Shown here one piece after another: positions 44,309-55,895 of a DNA stretch of 64,000 nucleotides. The stretch is taken from NCBI RefSeq assembly GCF_024586455.1, contig NC_065920.1, forward strand, positions 55,807,960-55,871,959, in the 5' to 3' direction. Numbering within the stretch: position 1 is the first letter of the stretch; the number at the start of each line of letters is the position of its first letter. Under the pieces are notes generated by a model. It saw only the letters and a list, made by a program, of their open reading frames with translations. It searched no databases and had not been told where the DNA came from. The position numbers were made by a program, and so were the translations under genes. Origin of the DNA: Bactrocera neohumeralis (taxonomy: Eukaryota > Arthropoda > Insecta > Diptera > Tephritidae).

Positions 44309-45545
44309 TATACTCTCGCAACAAAGTTGCCAAAGAGAGTATTATAGTTTTGTTCACATAACGGTTGTTTGTAAGTCCTAAAACTAAAAGAGTCAGATAT
44401 AGGGTTAGTTATACCAAAGTGATCAGGGTGACGAGTAGAGTTGAAATCCGGATGTCTGTCTGTCTGTCTGTCCGTCCGCCCGTGCAAGCTGTAACTTGAG
44501 TAAAAATTGAGATATATGATGAAACTTGGTATACGTATTTCTGGACTCCATAAGAAGGTTACCTTCGAAGATGGGCAAAATCGGCTCACTGCCACGCCCA
44601 CAAAATGGCGAAAACCGAAAACCTATAAAGTGTCATAACTAAGCCATAAATAAAGATATTAAAGTGAAATTTGGCACAAAGGATTGCATTAGGAAGGGGC
44701 ATATTTGGACGTAATTGTTTTGGAAAAGTGGGCGTGGCCCCGCCCCTTCTAAGTTTTTTGTACATATCTCGCAAACTACTATAGCTATGTCAAGCAAACT
44801 CTACAGAGTCGTTTCCTTCAGGCATTTCCATATACAGTTCAAAAATGGAAGAAATCGGATAATAACCCCGCCCACCTCCCATACAAAGGTTATGTTGAAA
44901 ATCACTAAAAGTGCCTTAACCGACTAACAAAACACGTCAGAAACACTAAATTTTACAAAAGAAATGGCAGAAGAGAGTTGCATCCAGGCTTTTTTTAAAA
45001 ATTGAAAATGGGCGTGGCGTCGCTTACTTATGAACCAAAAACCATATCTCAGGAACTACTATACCGATTTCAATGAAATTCGGTATATAATATTTTCTCA
45101 ACATCCTGATGACATGTAAGAAATATGGGTGAAATCGGTTCACAACTACGCCTTCTTCCAATATAACGCTATTTTGAATTCCATCTGATGCCTTCTCTGT
45201 ATAATATATACATTAGGAACCAATGATGATAGCGGAATAAAACTTTACACAAATATGGTATTTGAGCTGAGGTAACCCTTGTGGAAAAATTGTCGTGATC
45301 GGACCTTAACTTTTCAAGGTCCCTGATATCGAACACGAAGAACTCAGTGCCTAACCTAACATAACCTAATTTTTCACCGAAAATATCGGTAAATCTCTCA
45401 GACATTTTCATGTAATTCAGAGGGCATCATTTTTATACTCTCGCAAAAAAAGTTGCTAATAACAGTATTTCGATTATCACTTTATCATGCGAGAGTATAA
45501 AATGTTCGGTGACACCCGAACTTAGCCCTTCCTTACTTGTTTTTT
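44309..45545 (+). repeat. RS2: long non-coding repeat with short inverted ends
   Basis: Bounded by TATACTCTCGCA (44309-44320) and its complement TGCGAGAGTATA (45488-45499), followed by AAATGTTCGGTGACACCCGA and ACTTAGCCCTTCCTTACTTG. The interior carries a TGTCTGTCTGTC run, repeated short phrases such as GTGGGCGTGGCCCCGCCC (about 44726) and GGGCGTGGCGTCGC (about 45009), and ATATCTC...AACTACTATA units. It is not coding. A diverged piece occurs at 60425-60665 and an end piece at 47835-47900. I recognise it as a frequent dipteran repeat without being able to name its family. Confidence 0.75.
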
Positions 45546-45570
45546 ATTGATTTCACAGCACAACAGCTAA

Positions 45571-46136
45571 TCTGGGGGGTGAGAAATTCCAAGTCAGGGT
45601 GATGGTACTAGGTCAGTATAATAAAACCCTCAAAGGGTTTGGCGTTCGTATGTGTCAGTTTTTTTTATGACCTTTTAAATTTTTTTTCCTATGCTTTTTG
45701 CGGCTCCTTTATTCGCACATGCATAGCACTTCAATGGATTGTGACCTTCGTCAGAATTAGTCCAAGTCATTGGGATACCGAATGGCATACTTTCACGTCT
45801 TCTATTTTTGCAATCCATTAGACGGTTGTAGCAGCTTTTACACATTATATTTGGTACCCAATTTTCGTTCACTATAACATTTTGGTTGAAGTACATCTCG
45901 TATGTTTAAACAAAATCAGTACTGAAATTTCCCCTTTTTTATGTGTTGAGACATATCGAGTTATGTTAAACTACGTTTTTGCCAAAATGTTACAACTAAG
46001 CGAAAAAACATCAAGATAAGGAAAAAATTTAAAAGGTCATAAAAAAAACTGACACATACGAACGCCAAACCCTTTGAGGGTTTTACTATACTGACCTAGT
46101 ACCATCACCCTGACTTGGAATTTCTCACCCCCCAGA
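45571..46136 (-). mobile_element. 566-bp element with ~120-bp inverted repeats
   Basis: Left arm 45571-45692 starts TCTGGGGGGTGAGAAATTCC; the complement of 46136-46015 is nearly identical over about 120 bp, with very few differences (for example AATAAAA against AGTAAAA near the middle). Between the arms is a piece of the Cys-rich ORF family. The long TIRs point to a DNA transposon deletion derivative or foldback element. The target duplication is unclear. Confidence 0.85.
45675..45896 (-). pseudogene. Part of the Cys-rich ORF family inside the TIR element
   Basis: The frame opens MYFNQNVIVNENWVPNIMCK and continues SCYNRLMDCKNRRRESMPFG and IPMTWTN, then NPLKCYACANKGAAKSIGKK. Cys-x2-Cys pairs (CKSC and CYAC) and the WVPN...MPFGIPM pattern are those of the N-terminal part of the family represented at 34868-35993, a part deleted in that copy. 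The two copies are therefore complementary in what they keep. Function unknown. Confidence 0.65.
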
Positions 46137-46389
46137 CAATAATCCCAAAAATGTTCCACAGTGTTTTCTGACTTAAATGGCTCAATTAACTGCCATGAAA
46201 AGTTTTAGCTCTCTAGCGTGATCTGATCAAATGATATTGAAATTTGATTATAAGCAACTTGGGGCGTTTAGGGCAGTATTTGAGTGATATAAATACATGC
46301 AAAGGAAAAAATGTATATGCAAGGGATTTCTCTTTATTTGTCATATACATATATGTTTGTTTCGTATTTTAAGTGTGATAAGATAAAAA

Positions 46390-47808
46390 ACAGTTCTGCA
46401 GCATGTATTGCAGCATAGATGAACAGCACATTTCAAGCATTTTGAGGGAGGCGTTCCGGTTTTACAAAGACTGCATCGCCCTTTCTCTCCCCATGCTATC
46501 CAATGACCATTTTCATCATATCGCTTTAAGTAGGGGGTTCTTCAACAACATGTCGGCGTTTCGAACTAGACGCTTCTGATAAAGAAAGTGACTCCGGAGT
46601 TGAGTCGGTTTCTACATTTTGCATAGATCTAGGGCGTACCCTCTTCTTTTGAGTAGAACTAGAAAACACCGGCGTAGCGCTTAAGAGCTCAGTTGCGATA
46701 TACTATACTTATCTTTTATAAGTGGTATATACTTGATGTTTGGATAATCGATTTTGAGATGTCTCCAATACATAAGCCAGGAATTGATAACTATTGTGCT
46801 TAGGCTCCAGTGAAATATTTTCATGTACCACTTATTGGAGCGGTATCGGAACTTCAACAAATTTTTTTTCTTTCCCATTCCAACGCTTACATGTCTCGAT
46901 TGATTTATCTCCCACAAATGAAGACAATACCTGAACTGGCTTATTATCTAGCCAGCGCACTGCAGCAATGCCAAGATTAGCTTCACATTTTATTTCATAG
47001 GATCCCCTGCCAAGCTTTTTCAAATCTGACTCAGACTTTGGTTCACACTTTCTCATTCGACTTTTTCGGACCGTCCCGTTGCAAAATATTCCCATTTCTT
47101 TCAGAACCATAAGAAGGCTTACTGAAATTAACCACAAATCAAAATACAGTTTGTAATTTTTAAATTTTGGTACTGCGGATGCTAAGTATAACACAATGTC
47201 CGATAATATGCCGAGTTCATATGAAGGGCAAGTTCCATCACCAACGTACAGCGCAAAGTCATAAATAATTCCTGACGAACCTGCTCGCGAGAAAATTTTC
47301 AGTCCCCATTTCTGAGGCTTAGTAGGGTTGTACTGCTTGAAGGATGATCTTCCTAAAATATGCAGTTAACGTGATAACCGAAAGCTTTTATTTATTGCAT
47401 TTGCACACCCCTGAATATACCTTTGTATGCTATGACCTGCTCATCAATGCTTTGGTGTTCCTCTTAAGGTAGATTGTTGAATTTTTCTTTGAGCAATGAT
47501 AATAGTGGAGGAATTTTGTATAATTTGTCATAATTATTATCACTTTTAGATGGTTGTTTCGACTTATCAGAAAAATGGATACATTTCTTTATTTTCTCAA
47601 ATTTATTTCTCGGCATCGAATCTGTTATTGCTGTTAATTTGAATTCTTGTGACCATGCCATTCTAAAAACAGGCAACTGGACTACGCCCAAGTACAACAA
47701 AACTCTAAGAAATCGACGAATGTCATCATTTGAGCAATAGTAATTTTTGTTACTGACAAAAATATATAAAATCGGGTCAATACATCCCAGCTCATATGTA
47801 TCCGTCAA
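46390..47808 (-). pseudogene. piggyBac-like transposase, decayed
   Basis: Cut-and-paste transposase, normally inserting at TTAA. The N-terminal core opens MTDTYELGCIDPILYIFVSN (47808), then DDIRRFLRVLLYLGVVQLP, MPRNKFEKIKKCIHFSDKSK and YDKLYKIPPLLSLLKEKFNN. It meets a stop at about 47467, then EEHQSIDEQVIAYKG. Later: QKWGLKIFSRAGSSGIIYDF (about 47300), DIVLYLASAVPKFKNYKLYF and DLWLISVSLL (47200-47110, first catalytic Asp in YFDxW), VRWLDNKPVQVLSSFVGDKS (second Asp), then a jump to NKWYMKIFHWSLSTIVINSW (about 46825). The segment with the third Asp (GVDxxD) is deleted. A C-terminal tail with SSSKRRHVVEEPP (about 46550) follows. TTAA ends were not located. Confidence 0.82.
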
Positions 47809-47834
47809 GAAATTTTTTGGATTTTAATTCTTGC

Positions 47835-47900
47835 AATTTGCAAGAGTAAATACAAAATATTCGGTTACTCCCGAACTGAGTCCTTCCTTTCTCATTTTGT
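47835..47900 (+). repeat. RS2 right-end fragment
   Basis: GCAAGAGTAAATACAAAATA, then TTCGGTTACTCCCGAACTGAG and TCCTTCCTTTCTCAT, parallels 45489-45545. It is only the end, diverged. Confidence 0.55.
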
Positions 47901-48419
47901 ATACATTTGTGGTTATTTTTGTATTTGTTGTTACAAACTCTTCGTTCTAGAAGTGGTGCGTGAGGATTCGTCGGTTGGTAGCCAACTTTGCCTTGTCTCA
48001 CCACCAATTGAAAATTTTTATTTGACTGACTGGTGCTGATTGAATTTTGATTAAATTATGTCGTGGGGTATATTGGCAATACAATTGTGACAAAATAATT
48101 ACAAGGAGTTTAAAGTTTTGTAAGTAACTTGACAAAAGAAAAAATATGGCATTAGTAACGTGGTACTGGCGATGCAACAAAATTAATATTTTATTATTAG
48201 AATATTAGAATTATTAGAATTCCCATAAATTTGAATATAATTCACGATGCTTATGAAATTTGCTAAAACAATATAACACATCATATCATATACATATACA
48301 TGGCATAAGTGCATTGTATTGGGAGGGGATTACTTTGAGGGGGATGAAATTGATTTGGAAGAATAAATAAAGAATTTTCAAAATAAATACAATGTCACCT
48401 TATTTTTTGAACACAGGGA
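47901..48419. other. No recognisable gene
   Basis: Non-coding sequence between RS2 and H2, with ATTAGAATATTAGAATTATT-like short repeats near 48195-48225. Confidence 0.35.
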
Positions 48420-50503
48420 AATAAATGCGAATGTGAGTTTGTTTGTTAAGCTTTCACGCAAAAACTACTTAACCGATCATCATGCAGCTTTGTACATATA
48501 CTCCTGAAGGTATTAGAAGTAGAATAGGGAACTTTATATTAGAAAAAAAAAAATTTTAAGAAAGGTAAAAAAATTGTTTGTCAAAAAATCGTCAAATTTA
48601 GCTACTTCAACGCCATCTAGCATTACAGTAATGAAGTTTCAACCATGAATACTATAATACCGTCCCACTGTATTACCGGCGGTGACGACAATATTTAATT
48701 CAATTGAATATATGTACATAGTTTTAAATGTTTGTAATTTTTCTATATTTATTATTATTTTCTTCTGTCGTTATATGCAGTATAAAACTATTCAAATTTT
48801 TGAGGTAATCAGTAATTTTTGTGGTTAGCTGTCACTTTATTATTTTAGATCTTACTCGCTGGTGTTAATTATTACTCTGCTTTTCTTAGAAAATGCCTCG
48901 GAAGCGGAAATCTGGTATATCCAAAATTTCATCGTGGGCCCGTGCCGCAAAAGTTGCACGAAATCAAGAAAATTAGGCTCACGAAGAGCTGAGAAGACAA
49001 CAACAAGCAGAGCAACAAAGATTTTTGAGAGCAGCTGAAACGCCTTTTTAGGCGCGAGTTCGTTTAGAAAGACAAACTGCACTGCAGACAACTAGAAGAG
49101 CGATAGAAACACCAGAACAATCGCAGATGAGAAGAATTCATAATGCAGACATGCAGACTCGGTTACATGCAGACCACGCGCCGCCGAAATTTCATGCGTA
49201 ATGATTGGGCTATGTTTAATGGTAGTGGGTTTCAATATGATCCTTCAATTGAGTATCATAATCATCCATTGATTGTTATTGGCTCAATGAATAAAAAATA
49301 TCAGTACTGCGATGCTTTTAAATGAAAGATGAAACTGCTGGAATGTGCTGTTCCGGTGGTAAAGTTTCCCTTCCATTACTTGGTGAACCAAAAGAGCCTT
49401 TGAAAACTTTATTATTAAATGTTACAGATGAGTCAAAGCAATTTCTAAGCAAAATCAGAAAGTAAAGCTCTTGCTTTCAAATGACATCCTTTAGAGTTGA
49501 AAAAGTGATAAGAATGCCCGGGTTTTCCCCAACTTTTACTGTACAAGGACAGATATATCATCAAATTGGATCACTATTTCCAGAAGATGATGATCAGCAT
49601 AAATTTCTGCAGGTATACTTTATAGGTGATAAACAAAATGAAGTAAATCGTCGTTGCCAATATATTGAAGGAGTAGAAAGAGAAACGGTATTGAAAATTC
49701 AACGAATATTACACAGCAACAATGTCTTGGTAAAAATCTTTAAAAGTGCGATAGACAACTGACCTTCAGACAACTACAAAGTTATCATTCATGCTGATCG
49801 AACTTCACGCGGGGAACATGAAAGGCGTTATAATGCGCCGATGGCCAATGAAGTTGCTGTTTTGGTTACTGGTGACCCGAGCTCTCTACGAGACATAGTC
49901 CTACAGGCACATGACAATACGCTAAAGCGTGTAGCCGATACTCATAGATTCTGTGATGCTTTGCAGTACCCATTAATTTTCAATGAAGGAGAATTTGGAT
50001 ATCATTTTAATATTCCAGTCATTAATCCAACAACGGGACAACCAATTTAAAATAAAAAAGTTAACTGCATGGACTTTTATGCGTATTACATGATGCTTCG
50101 AGAGCATGACTTCAACCTTCTTCTGCGTACAAGTCAACTTTTTAATCAATTCTTGGTAGATATGTTAAAGTAGAGAGCGAACGTCTTCGTTACATTTCTC
50201 TAAACCTGAAAATTAGAAACATTTACAAGATGCGATTTTGCCGTCCAGATGGCATTGAAGTAGCTAAATTTGACGATTTTTTGGCAAATAATTTTTTTAT
50301 CTTTCGTAAATTATTTTTTTTTAATATAAAGTACCCTATGTTACTTCTTCTCTTCGGTAGTGATTTTGAAAAATTGTTGATCTCAGCCAAGCAATAAAAT
50401 TTAGTTATCATTTTGACTCATTTCTATTATTATACCCTTACCCTTTATCTCTCATAATTATTTAATGGCTCCACTGCGGGCGAAGCCGCGGGTAAAAAGC
50501 TAG
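48420..50503 (+). mobile_element. H2: Helitron carrying a Rep N-terminal pseudogene
   Basis: The 3' end is diagnostic: hairpin CTGCGG-GCGAAG-CCGCGG (50474-50491) then GTAAAAAG and CTAG (50500-50503) followed by T. The leader has the Helitron-type phrase CGCAAAAACTACTTAACCGA (about 48462), but the exact 5' TC end is not located, so the start is approximate. The helicase half of the gene is absent: the element ends soon after the Helitron-like N-terminal domain. Confidence 0.82.
48893..50200 (+). pseudogene. Helitron-like N-terminal (Rep-side) protein, broken
   Basis: ATG 48893 opens MPRKRKSGISKISSWARAAK, the basic start of Helitron polyproteins, with stops at codon 28 and about 49050. It continues RIHNADMQTRLHADHAPPKF, SGFQYDPSIEYHNHPLIVIG and YCDAFK (about 49230-49320), CCSGGKVSLPLLGEPKEPLK, PTFTVQGQIYHQIGSLFPED, RCQYIEGVERETVLKIQRIL, HADRTSRGEHERRYNAPMAN, EVAVLVTGDPSSLRDIVLQA, TLKRVADTHRFCDALQYPLI and YYMMLREHDFNLLLR (about 50075-50120). 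This is the region upstream of and entering the Helitron-like domain, with several stops and frameshifts. The HxH and Tyr catalytic residues of Rep and the helicase are not present. Confidence 0.82.
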
Positions 50504-51156
50504 TATAAAAATATAAATGCAATGTACTATTTTGCTTATATGTATATAGAGAACTTATAGCAAAATATTTCTCTTCACATTATTCTTAATTTTTTTAAAA
50601 TAACCAGATATATTTCCTGGTACATTCATGTTAGTTATATATGGAAATCGAGAAGAGAAAATTTTAAATTAATCAAAGAGTGAACGTAAGCAAATAATTA
50701 CCAACTACTGTATTTCTTTCCAAAACTGTAAATGAAACGTTTAAGTGAATACCATCAAGCATTTACTAATTACAACTAATACTTTTACTTCCACTTCTCT
50801 CCATTATTTATCAGGACCAAGGCATTTAAATGAATGCAGAGGAAAATGGTTCACGTCTTTGCTACCTGAAAATTGCCAGAAATTACAATTACCACAATTA
50901 CGCCTTGCATTTACCACTTACCCACCAAGACGTGCAAATTAGTCATGCCACTGCTCAGTCACATTCCTTGAAAATTGAAGGTTGGGCGTGTGTAGATGCA
51001 CTCAAAAGTTGGCTTGTAACGTCAGCGTTTTTCTTTTTGCAATAAAAGACAAAAAGCTTTATTGCATACTTACACACACGTTTTGCTTTCATTTCTCAAG
51101 AATTAACTTCCTTTCGACTTTTCATTTCGGAATACTTACATTTGTTTCTAATTTAT
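50504..51156. other. No recognisable gene
   Basis: Non-coding sequence separating H2 and H3; nothing identified. Confidence 0.4.
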
Positions 51157-52294
51157 TCTATAATATAAAAATTAATCGCAAAATGTGTTGCTAAGCGCAC
51201 AACTCAACAACGCCTGGACCAATTTGGCTAATTCTTTTTTTTTAATTTTCGCTGAAATTCAAATATGGCTTTTACTGTGAGAAAAATTCGAATAAATGCC
51301 ATTTCTTGTATGTTTTTTTAGTAACGCAAAGGCTAGAGAACGGCTGCACCAATCTTGATAAAATTTTCAGATTTATACTTTTCAAGAGGAAAAGTCGGAA
51401 AATTGAAAAAGTAACTTTTTTCCATATAACTTTTTTTCAATTTTTTTTTGTTTTGTTTTTCAATAATTTTGGTTTGAAAATTATTTTTGTCAATTTCGCT
51501 TGCTTCAATTCCGGCATTCAAAAGAAAAATTATTGAAAATTATTCAGCGAAAATTTGATGTGTGTTTCACACAAAGTGATCAATTACAGATTGAAATTTG
51601 TTACGATGCCATAAAGAGGTCACGCTAATATTCAACTTTTTTTGGCATCAACATATATTGGCAGATAAAAAAGTCCCAGGCACATGACCGAGTATTCAAG
51701 GATGCGATGACAAACGTGAAGAATTATGGATCGCGGTCAATCAGCAAGCCATCGTCACGATGTCACAGCACGACTATTCAAAAAACAGCTACGATGTTTG
51801 ATGGACTTTATCTTGAAGCAACGTATAGTATGTTATATGTGGTGTTGTTAGATGCTGGATGTACTTTGATGAGTTGCAAAAAAGAGGTTTGCCGCACGCA
51901 CATATTCTTCATTGGATGGTGGATGGGTTTCTGCGGAAATTCCTAATGCAAAGTAAGATCCAGTATTATATGAAGTGATGAAAACCTTGCGGACTCCACA
52001 ATCCCACTCCCAGGACACAAGGATAGTCACTAGAAGTGTGTGGCATAAATTTGGAAATGCCATGCTTTTCACACAACCAGCTATACGTGGCGTGTTCACG
52101 AGCTGGAAAACCATCTTCTATTTACATTTACGCATCAAAACAGAAACTCAAAAATGTTGTTTATCGAGCTGCGTTACATTGAAAAAATGTAGGAAAATCG
52201 CAAATAAATGATTTTCAACATAATAAAAGTTCAACTTTCTTTTCATTCCAAAACACATAATTTCATGCAGGACAAAACCTGCGGGGTCAGCTAG
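51157..52294 (+). mobile_element. H3: non-autonomous Helitron related to H1
   Basis: The inferred 5' end is TCTATAATATAAAAATTAATC at 51157 and the 3' end CTAG at 52291-52294, with T following. The hairpin GCAGG-ACAAAA-CCTGC (52267-52282) precedes it. The segment 51480-51960 aligns with H1 (complement), including DAMTNVKNYG followed by the same deletion and the RHDVTARLFKKQL region, then HNPT-like residues. It then jumps at about 52012 straight to the terminal region after helicase motif VI (ACACAAGGATAGTC). It therefore lacks the helicase. Confidence 0.82.
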
Positions 52295-52954
52295 TACACT
52301 ATATATACATATGAAAGATCGAATGAGGGGATATTTCTGAAGAGGTATAAGTGTTGCTCAGAGCACTACTAAGGCAACATAGTTAATAACAAAATTATAG
52401 CTCAATTTATAAAAAAATCTAACTCACCCGTGAACGGAATCTCTAGTGTTGAAACTATAAAAGTTGTTAACATATATTCTTATTCACATTTTTGCTTGCA
52501 ATTTGGTGACGCCAGACTACAAGCTTAGTACTTCTCTACCTCGCTTGAGTTTTTCTTCACCTTCAACCAGTAAATATTTTATGCTTCTACACGCCACGTT
52601 ATCGATTGTTTTGTCTGTATAGAAAGTTAAAAGTTTACTGGATGAATTTTTGTAGCAAAAGTCTTGTATATTTACGTATATTTCTGCAGAAGTATAACTT
52701 GCGCCAACCTTAAACATTTAACTTCCACTGAAATGTTATCAGATACCCCTTTTTATGGAAACATTATGCTTTATACTTTAACCTTTAGCAATCGACGTTT
52801 TGCTCCTGTGGCTGTATCTCTCAAGGATCACCAACACCATCAAAATTTTTAAATCAATCTATTTCAAAAGTATATATGAATAACAAGGTACTTGAAAATG
52901 AGAAAAGTAACAGAGTGTTTGTTACTTTAGACCTGTTCAACTGTTTAATTAAAA
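52295..52954. other. No recognisable gene
   Basis: AT-rich; nothing identified. Confidence 0.4.
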
Positions 52955-53120
52955 ATATATTTTTGTAAAAGATTTCTTACAAGAACTTTGATCAGTCCGT
53001 TTGTATGACTGCTATATGCAATCAGATATGAATAGTTTCTTCTGAGATTATATCATAGCCTTAGGCAATAAGCCATGCCAAATTTCTTTCAGTTATCTCG
53101 TGAAATGAAAAAGCTGGTAT
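52955..53120 (-). repeat. RS1 internal fragment
   Basis: Same order as the 39431-40150 copy: CAAGAACTTTGATCAG, CGTTTGTATGACTGCTATAT, GAGATTATATCATAGCCTTA, GCCATGCCAAATTTC. It is about one unit long. Confidence 0.6.
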
Positions 53121-53149
53121 TGGGCGAAGAAAAATGACGGGAGAGTCCA

Positions 53150-53345
53150 ACGTACAGATGCTGAGTACAAATTTAGAGCCTGCAGTGTAAAAAATTGGCC
53201 TACACGATAATTTTATATACTAGCAGGACAATGACCTATAACATACAAGTCGGGATGCGAAAGAATATTTCGGTCAAAAACCGATAGAGGCCTGCCCAAA
53301 GCCCTGACTAAAGTCCTATTGAGTATTTGTCCAAATATTTACTTA
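53150..53345 (+). pseudogene. Tc1-like transposase scrap
   Basis: The plus strand reads AGQ*PITYKSG-type damaged residues where the family has QQDNDPKHTS, then RDAKEYFGQKPIEACPKP, and a last piece that would align to SPDLNPIEYLW (CCTATTGAGTATTTGTCC). Short and broken, but the PIEYL codons are clear. Confidence 0.55.
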
Positions 53346-53514
53346 GCTGATAAGCTCGACCAATCTTAGTTTTGTTCTAATAAACTAGAGATTTTTAATA
53401 AATGAAGGACTCGTGGGAAAACATATTACAATCGTTTCTTCATATCTTCTTCTTGATATACAGTAAGCCTTTTGGCTGTAATTAACGTTAAAGGTGGCAA
53501 CACTAAATAACGAG

Positions 53515-53775
53515 TTTTTCAATAAGTGCGCAACAATATTTTAAGACAAAAACGGTTTGGGATATCAATGAAATTTTGTATTCCTGTGAAAATACTTTTG
53601 ATGCCATTATGTATGGAGCTCGATTTCTTTTGCATGGCCACCACGAGCACAGTTGCAGAGGTACAGATGCTGAACCCAATTTTCGACGGTTTTCAAGCAT
53701 AAATCGGTCGATACTGCTGCAATTTCACGTTCGATATTCGTACGAAATTTATCAATCGTCACTGGCATGTTGGCA
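53515..53775 (-). pseudogene. DD41D-type transposase C-terminal tail
   Basis: The minus strand reads MPVTIDKFRTNIEREIAAVS (53768 downwards), then DRFMLENRRKLGSASVPLQL in one frame, corresponding to LKTVENWVQHLYLC-like residues in the other. This is the tail of the DD41D lineage (NIRxEIAxIxxxLCxKVIENW). No catalytic residue is included. Confidence 0.55.
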
Positions 53776-53794
53776 TATACCTAGACAATGGTCG

Positions 53795-53945
53795 GACAAG
53801 CAGACGGACATGGCTAAATCAACTTAGTTCGTCACCGTGATCATTAATATATATACTTTGTAAAGTCTCTGACGTTTCCTCCTGGGTAATACAAACATCT
53901 TGACAATCTTAGTATACCCTGTTGAGCTGTTGAAGGCGTCTATCG
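53795..53945 (-). repeat. RS1 start-side fragment
   Basis: CAGACGGACATGGCTAAATC, AACTTAGTTCGTCACCGTGA and ending TAGTATACCCTGTT, the complement of the RS1 start (AACAGGGTATA). Confidence 0.6.
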
Positions 53946-55895
53946 TAGTGGGTACGCAGTAGGTGAATTTTTGAATTGAAATTTCATGCATTTCTTGTCA
54001 ACAAATTGTAACCCATACTAATAAAAATATTCCTTCTAACTGAAAAAAAGAATTTAAAAAAGAGTAATATTTTACTTGAAAGTATTCTTTAGATTAGACT
54101 AAACGTTGAGGAATTCACTGCTACCTAAGGTTTATTGTGCCCTGGCATTTCGCAGTAGATTACAATTACTTAAAGTAGCTGCACGTCGTTTTCACCAAGT
54201 TTACGTGCAAAAATGGGAATGCTACTTTTTCGCAATTACTTTGTGTAAGAGTTGAGGAGAGGCGTTGACAGATATTCTTGCACACAAAAGCTGCCTTGGA
54301 ATTTCAGGACTTTCACACAATTACTGTACATTTTTGGGCTATTAGTTGTCGTAGAATACCAAATTTGCGACTACCTGGTTAGACTTTCATACATTTACTT
54401 GCTCAGGAAAGAGCCACTTAAGTTCAAATGTCCCACTTAAACGACAGTAGCTCACTTGTCCTTAGAATTTAAAGTGACATTTATTATTCGTATAATTAAA
54501 AGCATGCTACTCAGTAAAATTAGTTCATGCGCATCACGGATAACAAATTGCGCTAATGCGCTTTATACTTTATGTGACATGGCGGCAATCAAATGCAGAT
54601 TACATTACTATACTACATATAAGTTAAGAATTTGTATTTTTTATACTTGTGTGATCTGAACCAGTTCCTGCAACGCTCTCCTTAGATCTTTTTATATCTT
54701 TTTTGACGTTACAGAAATTTTGAAATCACTAAATTTATTAATAAATGAAATTGCTACTTTTTTGCCTTGACAGGCATTTCTGCCTACTTCTGAGAGTTTT
54801 TGAATGCATCACCTGCATGCAAATGCAACACCTTTATAACCTCAAAAGATGGCGTTGCAGCCATTCTCACAGTTCTATTATGACGTGCCAACGTGGGAGT
54901 GTCATAAATATTCCCAAGCCTACTCTTAAGTGTCAAAGGTTAAAATTGCTTGAAATTTTGTGCAGCGACGTGGAATGGAGCCATTTAAGGCATAAATTGT
55001 CTCAGAGATGTATTAATTTATTTTTTAATGGAAATTTAAGTTTTGTGTATCTGTGTTTGATTTATGACCAATTACTGTAGACATAGCATCCATCGCTGTC
55101 ATTGCTTTTACGCTTCTAACGCGTTTAACAGATTTACACTCAAGTTTTCTATTTTTATGTTTTGTGTAAAGATTATGCACACATTTTAAAATGTTCACTC
55201 ACGTGCTGAATAACTTACTAGATGACTGATAGCTTTTTTGTTGGTGATATTTCTGGTTGAGTTTTTGCTTTGTGTTTAACGTTTTTTGTTCGTTCAAAAG
55301 TAGTTACGTATACGTTGTGTCGCTCAATAAATGAAGTAATAAAGGAAGTGACCACGGATAAGTATTTATGCCTTTAGACTAAAAGTGTGGTTATTTCGTC
55401 TTTTGCTGTTAAATGTAGAGTTGTATATGCAAATTTAATGCATTCAGACAAAAGTTTCTGTAAATGTGTTGGATGCTCGTCAAAGAATGAATGTTATCCG
55501 TCAACTTTAGTGATCATTCACTGATGCTTAACCATCGCTTTATGGTTCAGCGATTGTATTGCTGACCAAATCATGCGTAACTAAAGAACTGACTAAATAC
55601 ATATATGTAGTTGCACTGCCACTGTTGCAGTAGTTGTTCTTTTATTTTATAAAAATATATATATAAAGATATATTCACGGTAAAGGGCAGTAAAAATGAA
55701 TGTATTTATCATATACAGAAGCTTTAACCGTAACATTGCAGCAGTTGTATAGTTTTATGGATGTGTTTGCTCATGTCTTTATACTGGCATGAGTTTTAGA
55801 ATCTTATGTGGGGAAGAACTATACGTTTCTTAAAATATGCTGTTCTTCTCCAAGATTTTAATATGCATATGTTTGTTCAAAAAATATGTTCCTTA
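53946..55895. other. No recognisable gene or repeat
   Basis: Nearly 2 kb without a recognised motif. A plus frame of 111 codons at 54745-55080 starts MKLLLFCLDRHFCLLLRVFE but has no domain I know. This is the longest stretch without transposon debris; if a host exon exists in the window it could be near here, but I cannot show one. Confidence 0.35.

Noticed and set aside
45340..45375. Telomere-like CCTAACCTAACATAACCTAA
   Set aside because: Only a few degenerate units; flies lack such telomeres and the stretch lies inside RS2.
54745..55080. Hydrophobic-start 111-codon frame as a host gene
   Set aside because: No recognised domain, and its Cys/His content looks like random AT-rich translation.
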